From an uncultured Clostridia bacterium (lineage in GTDB: Bacteria; Bacillota; Clostridia; Christensenellales; Borkfalkiaceae), in the NCBI GenBank assembly GCA_946637575.1, contig CAMPBJ010000074.1, forward strand, positions 1 through 5,328: a stretch of DNA of 5,328 nt, given 5' to 3'. The translations under genes and the position numbers were made by a program. A model generated the notes under the pieces. It was not told the origin of the DNA. It saw only the letters and a list, made by a program, of their open reading frames with translations, and ran no database searches. Of this stretch, positions 1 to 5,328 are shown piece by piece. How positions within the stretch are numbered: the stretch's first letter is position 1; every line of letters starts with the position of its first letter.

Positions 1-101
1 ATCTCTTTGATAACGTCTTTTGTTTTAACTAACCCCTGCTTTGCCATATCGCGGTAATTAAAAAAGTCCTGCCTGCAATTTATTTTTACTTTGTAAGCCA
101 T
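1..101 (-). CDS. Small phage protein, XkdX-like (3' end outside window)
   Basis: An open frame starts at the ATG at 101 and runs to the window edge; 33 complete codons are visible. The peptide begins MAYKVKINCRQDFF and continues NYRDMAKQGLVKTKDVIKEI. A short aromatic-plus-Tyr segment followed by a K.GL..T.KDV pattern is reminiscent of XkdX-family proteins, which are about 40-60 residues long and often follow the tail tip genes in Bacillota prophages. Their function is not known. A good Shine-Dalgarno sequence supports the start. That the gene is real is fairly likely; the family name is tentative because only part of the protein can be seen and the similarity is short. It could equally be another small tail-module protein. 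Confidence 0.6.
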   Translation of the reverse strand, partial: MAYKVKINCRQDFFNYRDMAKQGLVKTKDVIKE

Positions 102-108
102 TTTTAAG

Positions 109-115
109 CCCCTTT
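109..115 (-). promoter_or_regulatory. Ribosome binding site for the small downstream gene
   Basis: The minus strand reads AAAGGGG, seven bases before the ATG at 101, within the 24-base gap (102-125) after the tip protein stop codon. It is the best evidence that the short frame running off the left edge is a real gene. The gap holds no hairpin or promoter that I can see. Confidence 0.7.
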
Positions 116-125
116 CTTTGATAAA

Positions 126-1211
126 TTAGTTTGCGCCACTTGCTACATACGCGCCCACATATCCGCCAACATAAGCATAACCCGCGTCGCTATAAATATC
201 GAAGTCGATTGTTTCGGTTGTCTTTGTGTGGTCAAGTGTGAACGTATGTGGTAATACAACGTAGCCGTCGTCTTCTGCTTCCACGGTATAGTCGCCGTGT
301 TCTGTGAGAAGAAGCGGGCTTGTTTCGTTGAATGTGTAACGTGTAACCGTTCCGGTGTCCGTGTTGGTTACGATCAAGACGAAGTCTTCCAAAGTTTCGC
401 CCGTTCCGTTTGTAAAGGCTAATTTTGTCGCAAGATTTCGCGCCATAACTCCGGTTGTGTTCTTGATCTCGTCGATCTCGTTTTGTAACATTGCCGCGGT
501 TGCTTCGCCGATAAGATCGCGCATTTCTTCGTAAAGATCCGAAAATAATTGCCGCTGCGTTGCTTCGTAACCGGAAAAGTCGTTAAGCATATTTGTATAT
601 GCCTGCTGCCCCTGCCCCTCTAAATTCTCAATTACTGAAAGGTAGGTTGCATACTGACTTTGTATCATTCCTTGGTAACGTGCGAAGTAGGCGTTAAACT
701 GTGCGGTTATCTGTGAAAAGTCGATTTCCTGCACCGTTGAAACAACCCAACCGCAAACGCTACTATCTGCGCGGGTGTCTGTTATATCTGCCTGCGTGAT
801 CTTAATAGATCCTGCTGCAATATAGATTTCCGCGATCTTTAGGTCGTAGCACGCGCCGGATCTTACGATTTCCGGTGCGGTAGGGTGTTCCGCGTAGCCG
901 CCTTTTTGGATCATAACCGTAATATCGCGGTCGGTGTCGTTCCTGCGGACAATAACGTTGTCTATACGGTTAAGCGTACCGCTTGCCGTTTCAATGTCGA
1001 ATGTCTGCGCGTTCGGGAACTTCTTAACCTTTCCGCCTATATTAACGTAGCCGTTCGCTACTGTGACGGTCATATCGTCGTTTGCGGTTACTTGCATTTG
1101 ACCGTTAAAAACGCCCGTTACGAAGAAAGGTTTTAACCAATCTGTCATATCGTCCGCGTCATAAACTCGGTCGCCCTCTACGGAATTGTAAAACATTGCG
1201 TATTCACTCAT
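126..1211 (-). CDS. Baseplate/tail tip structural protein, probable host-contact role
   Basis: This 361-residue protein has a layered design. Residues 1-155 resemble the N-terminal module of baseplate or tip proteins from phages of Clostridia and relatives: FYNSVEGDRVYDADDM near the start, GVFNGQMQVTANDDMTVTV (33-51), a GYVNIGGKV strand, NRIDNVIVRRND (81-92), DRDITVMIQKG and a terminal ITDTRADSSVCGW (143-155). Residues about 162-255 are rich in Gln, Glu, Tyr and Ala and look helical, possibly a trimeric coiled coil. Residues about 262-340 look like a small beta-sandwich of the Ig/carboxypeptidase-regulatory kind (repeated Thr-rich strands, GDYTVEAEDDGYVV). The last 20 residues are rich in Gly, Tyr, Ala and Val. 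By position after the hub gene it should sit at the tail tip; receptor binding is an inference. No enzymatic motif is seen. BppU-like naming is possible but not proven. Confidence 0.8.
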   Translation of the reverse strand: MSEYAMFYNSVEGDRVYDADDMTDWLKPFFVTGVFNGQMQVTANDDMTVTVANGYVNIGGKVKKFPNAQTFDIETASGTLNRIDNVIVRRNDTDRDITVMIQKGGYAEHPTAPEIVRSGACYDLKIAEIYIAAGSIKITQADITDTRADSSVCGWVVSTVQEIDFSQITAQFNAYFARYQGMIQSQYATYLSVIENLEGQGQQAYTNMLNDFSGYEATQRQLFSDLYEEMRDLIGEATAAMLQNEIDEIKNTTGVMARNLATKLAFTNGTGETLEDFVLIVTNTDTGTVTRYTFNETSPLLLTEHGDYTVEAEDDGYVVLPHTFTLDHTKTTETIDFDIYSDAGYAYVGGYVGAYVASGAN

Positions 1212-1214
1212 TTT

Positions 1215-2258
1215 TTAATTCCCCCAATCTATCGTTTCGGGAAGTGGATCGCCCAAAGTTGGTACTACATACCCCCCGCCGTATTCGTAAACCTCTTGTA
1301 TTTCGGTTATACGCTTGTTCATATACAAACCCCACGACTTCTTTTTGATCGTGACAATGTCGCCCAAATCATAGTCGCTTTTATACTTGAAATTTATTTC
1401 CGGCGCGGTTTCGCACTCTAAACTTTCGGCTTCGATTGCTTCTTGCAACGCTTCATATCCACGTTGTTTTAATACTTCTTTGTATTGCGCCGCGGTAAGG
1501 TCTTCCGGCGATAGATCGCGGGCGTCAACAAACATTTCGCGAAGATCTAACCCGCTGCCGCCGCCTACTTCTACGACAACCCTTTGCGCCCCGTCGCCCT
1601 GCCCGCCGACTATTGCTTTTGTCTTCAAGGCTTGGTCGTTAAACTTATAGATCGCATTTGTAAGGTTGTTATAGTCTTCCGAAAAGACTACGCGGTTATT
1701 TGTGCTTTGTGCGAAAGAATGGTCTACGCCTTTCATTGTGTCGAATACGATTTTGTGTTCGTCAAAGTCCGGCGTGAAGCGGTAGCCGATAAGACCAAAC
1801 TTTGCAATTTTTGTTAAAACGACTTGCAAATTTCTATATGTCGCTTGAAAAGAAACGCGATCGTCGAAGCCGTGAAGTTCTCCCAACTCTACAAGCGGGA
1901 TCGGAACGCACGCGCTTAATAATTCGCGCATAACTACTTCGATCTTTGCGTTATCGTAATTTACCGTTCCGCGAATGATCCGGCGGTCGGTATAGGAAGA
2001 AAGGAAACGCCCTTTTACGGTTATTTCGTTTTTTATGTCGCTTTCTTCCTTTTCCAAATCTTCAATAACGCCCGCTTCTTTTGCCCCTTTTATGCTTACG
2101 ATATTTCCTTTCGTAAAAAGTTCAAGGTTTCGTGATGTGATCGGGGCGTGGATCTCGAAGTTTCCGGCTTCAAAAAACTTTCGCGTCCATATAAGCGACG
2201 TTTGGTTTTCAACTTGCCCGATCCTATAAAGATCGGGGTTATAGATCCGAATTTCCAT
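1215..2258 (-). CDS. Siphovirus ReqiPepy6 Gp37-like tail hub protein (Tal-like)
   Basis: This 347-residue protein resembles the Gp37-like family found in tail modules of phages and prophages of Gram-positive bacteria. Family members sit where the tail-associated lysin (Tal) hub usually sits and probably close the distal end of the tube. Recognisable parts are the N-terminal strand MEIRIYNPDLYRIGQVEN, the SLIWTRKFFEAGNFEIHAP segment (21-39), a GRFLSSYTDRRII motif (83-95), a glycine-rich stretch (218-236) just before an acidic helical region (240-282), and the typical YKSDYDLGDIVTIK segment (292-305) near the end. No peptidase or cell-wall hydrolase domain follows. The protein therefore looks like the structural hub alone, unlike the long Tal proteins that carry a lysin. 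It starts one base after the Dit-like stop codon. The family assignment is by remembered motif pattern, so it is good but not absolute. Confidence 0.85.
   Translation of the reverse strand: MEIRIYNPDLYRIGQVENQTSLIWTRKFFEAGNFEIHAPITSRNLELFTKGNIVSIKGAKEAGVIEDLEKEESDIKNEITVKGRFLSSYTDRRIIRGTVNYDNAKIEVVMRELLSACVPIPLVELGELHGFDDRVSFQATYRNLQVVLTKIAKFGLIGYRFTPDFDEHKIVFDTMKGVDHSFAQSTNNRVVFSEDYNNLTNAIYKFNDQALKTKAIVGGQGDGAQRVVVEVGGGSGLDLREMFVDARDLSPEDLTAAQYKEVLKQRGYEALQEAIEAESLECETAPEINFKYKSDYDLGDIVTIKKKSWGLYMNKRITEIQEVYEYGGGYVVPTLGDPLPETIDWGN
1221..1225 (-). promoter_or_regulatory. Ribosome binding site for the tip protein gene
   Basis: The minus strand reads GGGGG in the sequence ATTGGGGGAATTAAAAAATG. 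It lies in the final Trp-Gly-Asn codons of the Gp37-like gene and nine bases before the ATG at 1211. It supports this start and coupling to the upstream gene, whose stop codon is only three bases from the ATG. Confidence 0.7.
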
Positions 2259-2259
2259 T

Positions 2260-3141
2260 CTATACCCCCAAATAACGCAAACGGTAAGTAATGGTAACGT
2301 TCATATAGTCGCGCCCCTCGTCCGCTGCGTATGTAAAAGTATTCCTGCCGTGTCCTAATTGTATAAAGTCCGATCCCTCGTCCAAATATTCGTTGATTTC
2401 GGTTTCTGTTTCCCCTTGGATAAGGTAGACGGCTTTTTCGTTTGTTCCGGTTGTAATTCTTACCGCTTCCCCGCGGGATAATGAAAGCGGGTTGTTTTCC
2501 GTTCCCACTTTTATATATTCCTGCTTTTCGGTATGGTAGATCGCGGGGTTTGTAACCGCGCCCATTGCTTCAATAAGAATTTCTATACCGATATTGTCCG
2601 CCGCGCTATCGTTTTCGATCTCTTTTATGATCTCCGCCACTCTTTCGCCAAACGGTTCTTTTTCTGCGACGAAGCAATGCGGAAATTCAAAGCGCGCTTC
2701 CCACCCCGCCATAGTGACGATCGTGTCTTCCTCGTCCTTAAAAAAAGGATCGGGGCAAATAAGGGAAATTGTCGCGTTGCGGACAACCCCTTTTTCGTCA
2801 ATGTCTACCGACTCCACGCGGTAGTCGATAATACGGCGTTCGTCTTCTTCCTTATACGTCAATTTGCCTAATGTCTTCGGTTTGAAGCATTTATAAAGCA
2901 TATTGCGATAATAAACGTGTCGGCGGGATATGTGCGCCGTCAAAACGATATTTCTTTGAAGTGTGACGCTTCCTTGATAGGTAGATCCGTCGACGGTGGT
3001 GTTTTCGGACGTTGTAACCTTGTTCGATACGCTCATTACGCCGTCGACGCTTTCAAGGAAGAACGCGCTTTCGTCGTCATAGTCGAAAGTTACTTCGACG
3101 CCGTCTTCATTTATACAAATGATCTGTCTATCTGCTGACAT
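2260..3141 (-). CDS. Distal tail (Dit)-like protein, phage tail family (Sipho_tail type)
   Basis: This 293-residue protein fits the siphovirus distal tail family, whose members form a hexameric ring between the tail tube and the tip. The N-terminal half has the family pattern: an FFLESVDGVMSVSN strand region (about 27-40), a DGSTYQG turn (51-57), then a QRNIVLTAHI strand (62-71). It also has the characteristic ISLICPDPFF segment (125-134), which marks the end of the N-terminal belt domain. Residues about 145-293 are probably the C-terminal beta-sandwich, ending in NVTITYRLRYLGV; the last strand hosts the next gene's ribosome binding site. Length is normal for the family. No signal peptide or membrane segment is seen, as expected for a virion protein. 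The start at 3141 is supported by a good Shine-Dalgarno site and direct contact with the tape measure stop codon. The position right after the tape measure gene independently supports the call. Confidence 0.88.
   Translation of the reverse strand: MSADRQIICINEDGVEVTFDYDDESAFFLESVDGVMSVSNKVTTSENTTVDGSTYQGSVTLQRNIVLTAHISRRHVYYRNMLYKCFKPKTLGKLTYKEEDERRIIDYRVESVDIDEKGVVRNATISLICPDPFFKDEEDTIVTMAGWEARFEFPHCFVAEKEPFGERVAEIIKEIENDSAADNIGIEILIEAMGAVTNPAIYHTEKQEYIKVGTENNPLSLSRGEAVRITTGTNEKAVYLIQGETETEINEYLDEGSDFIQLGHGRNTFTYAADEGRDYMNVTITYRLRYLGV
2265..2270 (-). promoter_or_regulatory. Ribosome binding site for the Gp37-like gene
   Basis: The minus strand reads TGGGGG, with six bases between the G run and the ATG at 2258. 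The G run is formed by the Leu-Gly-Val codons at the end of the Dit-like gene, whose TAG stop ends one base before the ATG. The overlap suggests coupled translation. Confidence 0.65.
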
Positions 3142-5328
3142 TTAAGCGTTACCCCCTTGTAATTGTAAAACCATATTTCGGGTTTGGTTTCTCGTCTGCC
3201 TTGCTACCTCGTAAGGCGTTAAGGCTTTCGGGCTTTCAATCTTTATATTTTGGATAAAGTCGCCCTTGCCGCCTGCTGCCGCAAGTGTGTTTTGTTTGTC
3301 CCTGCCGGATAAAGGCGTTACAATCGCTTTTCCGCCTGCGACGGTAAGAAGTTCCGCGCCTGCTTCTCCGACGATCGCTTGTCCTTTTGCAACGATACCG
3401 CCTTTTGCAAGTCTTGGAAGACTTACGGTTGATAATTTACCAATAGAAACCCCCGGAATTTCGTTGATTGTGCCTATTACGGCGTTGATCGCATTTATAA
3501 AGCCGTTTACGATATTTTCAATCGTTCCGAATACGGAATTACAAGCGGACTTAAACGCGCCCATTACTCCGTCGGCTACTTTCTGCCCCGCGTCCTTGAA
3601 GATCCCCGTTATCTTCGTCCAAAGATCTGTGAAGAATTGAGGAATAGACGAAAAGGCGTTCTTAATTGCCGTTGCTGCTGCGTTGAACTTCTCCGAAAAG
3701 AACGTTGCCACGTTTGCAAAGACGTTCTTAATATCCGTCCACCTTGCCGCAAACCATTGTCCGATACCCTTAAAGATATTCACAATGTTTTGGTAGGCAT
3801 TGTTAAACATAGTTTGAAACCACGAAGCGACGGTCGATAAGGCGTTCTTAATATCCGTCCACCTTGCCGCAAACCATTGTCCGATCGCCTTAAATACGTT
3901 TACAACGTTGTTATAGGCATTTTGAAACATAGTCAAAAACCACGTTGCCACGGTTGAAAGGGCGTTCTTTATGTCCGTCCAACGCGCCGCAAACCATTGT
4001 CCGATATTCTTAAAGGCGTTTACGATATTGTTGTAAGCGGTCGTAAACATAGTTTGAAACCACGTTCCGACGGTTGAAAAGATATTCTTAATTGTCGTCC
4101 ATACGCCGGAAAAGAACGTTGAAAGGAACGCCGCCCACGCCGACAATATGTTTTTGATAAAGTTTATAACGTTCTGCCACGCCGCTTGTATGTAGGTAAA
4201 AAAGCCCTCAAAATCGCCGTGAAGCAATGCAACAAGCGCGTTTACAATGTTCGTTATGAACTCGACGACGTTTGTTACGGCTGCAATGATACTCGGTACG
4301 GCTGCCATTATTCCGCTAACAAGCCGTGTTATGTAATTGATCCATAATTCAAAGATCGGTTGTAAAGCCTGCATAAGACTATCAAACGCCGCTTTAAGGT
4401 TTGCAAGTAGCGGTTTTATTGCTTCTACCATTTTAGTAAACGCCGTCTTTACTTTTTCAAGTGCGCCGTTTACTTTCTCGCGGAACTCGTCGTTTGTCTT
4501 GTAGAAATACACAAAAGCGGCGACAAGTGCGGCGATCGCTGCGATAACAATTCCAACGGGCGACGTTAGGGCGGCAAGTACGCCTTGCAAACCGCCGATC
4601 TTCGTTATTGCCCCGCCGATCTTCGTAACAAGTCCGCCGACTCCCGACGTTAGTTTCCCGATTATCATTAAAGCGGGCGACAACGACGCAACAAGTAAAA
4701 GGATCTTTCCGATAAGTGCTTTTGTGTTGCCGTCCAAATTCTTAAACCACGTTGAAAAGTTCTTCACTTTTTCCACAACGGAAGCAATCACGGGTTGAAG
4801 CGACGCCAAAAGTTCGCCCGCAAGTTCCGATCCTGCAAGTTTTAAGTTATTAAGTGCGACTTTTGCTTCGTCCCACGGATCTAAAGTTGCGTTGAATGTA
4901 TCTTCGACGGTTGTTCCGTAGTCGCCTAACGACGCCGTAAGATCTTCAAGGGAAAAACGCCCCTCGCGGATCGCCTGCGTCATTTCTGCCGCGCCTTTCT
5001 TTCCGAAAAGATCCGTTGCGATCTGCAACGCTTCGGTTTCGCTTCCTGCGTTCTTTATGGACTCGACGGTTTCGCCCAACGCTTCGTCAAGTGTTTTTCC
5101 CTCGGCGGTTGCGTTCTGCTGCGCTTTTTTCAAGCCTGCAAGGGCGGTTGTGCTATCAACGCCGGACGACTCGAATTGTGCAAGTAGGTTTACGGACTCG
5201 GTAAGACCTAACCCCATTTCTTTAAGGGTTGATCCGTTCGTCTGTAAGGCGGTTTCCAATGTTTCCATTGAAATTCCCGTGTCTTGCCCCGCCTTTGTCA
5301 TAAGACCTAATACGTTCGTTGTTTGGCT
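3142..5328 (-). CDS. Phage tail tape measure protein, TP901 family (5' end outside window)
   Basis: This is the 3' part of a tail tape measure gene. The frame stays open to the window edge, giving 728 visible residues; the ATG at 5301 is internal, not the true start. Visible residues about 1-185 match the conserved TP901-type core, including the ALQTNGSTLKEMGLGLTES-like stretch, the AGLKKA segment, the DLFGKKGAAEM segment and NATLDPWDEAKVALNNLKLAG. Two strongly hydrophobic, membrane-like stretches follow at about 203-226 and 250-276, as is usual for these proteins, which are thought to reach the host membrane during DNA entry. Residues 410-569 are four 40-residue aromatic repeats. The C-terminus has the family-typical IPGVSIGKLSTVSLPRLAKGG motif, GEAGAELL, and a terminal ALTPYEVARQTRNQTRNMVL region (702-721). 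The protein is a long helical scaffold that sets tail length. It lies directly upstream of the Dit-like gene, as expected. The family call is very secure; the full length is unknown. Confidence 0.96.
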   Translation of the reverse strand, partial: SQTTNVLGLMTKAGQDTGISMETLETALQTNGSTLKEMGLGLTESVNLLAQFESSGVDSTTALAGLKKAQQNATAEGKTLDEALGETVESIKNAGSETEALQIATDLFGKKGAAEMTQAIREGRFSLEDLTASLGDYGTTVEDTFNATLDPWDEAKVALNNLKLAGSELAGELLASLQPVIASVVEKVKNFSTWFKNLDGNTKALIGKILLLVASLSPALMIIGKLTSGVGGLVTKIGGAITKIGGLQGVLAALTSPVGIVIAAIAALVAAFVYFYKTNDEFREKVNGALEKVKTAFTKMVEAIKPLLANLKAAFDSLMQALQPIFELWINYITRLVSGIMAAVPSIIAAVTNVVEFITNIVNALVALLHGDFEGFFTYIQAAWQNVINFIKNILSAWAAFLSTFFSGVWTTIKNIFSTVGTWFQTMFTTAYNNIVNAFKNIGQWFAARWTDIKNALSTVATWFLTMFQNAYNNVVNVFKAIGQWFAARWTDIKNALSTVASWFQTMFNNAYQNIVNIFKGIGQWFAARWTDIKNVFANVATFFSEKFNAAATAIKNAFSSIPQFFTDLWTKITGIFKDAGQKVADGVMGAFKSACNSVFGTIENIVNGFINAINAVIGTINEIPGVSIGKLSTVSLPRLAKGGIVAKGQAIVGEAGAELLTVAGGKAIVTPLSGRDKQNTLAAAGGKGDFIQNIKIESPKALTPYEVARQTRNQTRNMVLQLQGGNA
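3151..3158 (-). promoter_or_regulatory. Ribosome binding site for the Dit-like gene
   Basis: On the minus strand this reads AAGGGGGT, ten bases before the ATG at 3141. It lies inside the last codons of the tape measure gene, whose TAA directly abuts this ATG (TAAATG). Translation of the two genes is therefore probably coupled. The site fixes the start of the Dit-like gene. Confidence 0.75.
3622..4101 (-). repeat. Four in-frame 120-bp tandem repeats in the tape measure gene
   Basis: Four consecutive 40-codon units begin at the tryptophan codons starting at 4101, 3981, 3861 and 3741; a fifth unit starts at 3621 (WTKITGIF) and decays. The protein consensus starts WTDIKNALSTVATWF, continues through a TMF.NAY.N.VN.F segment and ends with IGQWFAAR. 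Tryptophan, phenylalanine and tyrosine sit at fixed places. Two units share an identical 43-base stretch (3723-3765 and 3843-3885), and three share a 20-base block starting at 3746, 3866 and 3986. The outermost units have drifted most, so the middle ones appear to be the youngest duplicates. Such repeats are known in tape measure proteins, where added units lengthen the tail. Confidence 0.95.

Noticed and set aside
102..125. Possible terminator or promoter in the only gap between genes
   Set aside because: The 24 bases contain a Shine-Dalgarno site but no inverted repeat and no recognisable -35/-10 pair.
126..300. Variable region of a diversity-generating retroelement at the end of the tip protein
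   Set aside because: No template repeat or reverse transcriptase is visible, and the C-terminus does not look like the C-type lectin fold usual for such targets. Only the flanking sequence could reopen this.
1215..2258. Tail lysin activity in the hub protein
   Set aside because: The protein ends soon after the conserved DYDLGD region, and I see no peptidase, lysozyme or amidase motif.
3266..3640. Open frame of 124 codons on the plus strand, and several shorter plus-strand frames elsewhere (for example 885-1136, 1387-1650, 2533-2871)
   Set aside because: They lie antisense within clearly real tail genes, have no convincing ribosome binding sites, and encode peptides with odd composition (Pro/Ser- or Cys-rich) typical of shadow frames.
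3601..4200. Regularly spaced repeat suggestive of a CRISPR array
   Set aside because: The period is 120 bp, the whole unit repeats rather than only a short block, and the reading frame continues through all copies as tape measure protein.
5301..5328. ATG at 5301 as the start of the tape measure protein
   Set aside because: The frame is open upstream to the window edge, the residues before it fit the family, and no Shine-Dalgarno sequence precedes it.

Overview
The window is a stretch of a tailed-phage (siphovirus-type) tail module, most likely from a prophage or temperate phage of a gut-type Bacillota/Clostridia host. The evidence is the protein families (a TP901-type tape measure and a ReqiPepy6 Gp37-like hub protein), the G-rich Shine-Dalgarno sequences, and a G+C content near 47% (estimated by eye). 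No host gene is present, so the host assignment is an inference.

All genes lie on the minus strand and read from right to left. From 5328 down to 3142 is the 3' part of a tape measure gene, whose 5' end lies outside the window. It is followed by a distal tail (Dit)-like protein (3141-2260), a Gp37-like tail hub (Tal-like) protein (2258-1215), a baseplate or receptor-binding-type structural protein (1211-126), and the start of a small gene (101 to the window edge) that resembles the XkdX family. The order tape measure, Dit, hub, tip protein is the standard siphovirus order. The three junctions from the tape measure to the tip protein are 0, 1 and 3 bases long. The only real gap is the 24 bases at 102-125. 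No promoter or terminator was seen, so the segment looks like one transcribed, translationally coupled unit.

Functionally, the tape measure sets tail length and fills the tube. Dit forms the ring that joins the tube to the tip, the Gp37-like protein closes the tube as a hub, and the 361-residue protein probably carries a host-contact domain at its C-terminus. No lysin, holin, integrase or RNA gene is visible.

I found no previously undescribed system. The most unusual signals are: four exact-length 120-bp in-frame repeats in the tape measure; a Gly/Tyr-rich C-terminal tail on the tip protein; and a strongly skewed short-word composition. In the last, GGCC, AGCT, CATG and CTAG are absent, ATG is almost never preceded by G or C, and GATC is over-represented. 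The word counts were made by eye and need a computed check.
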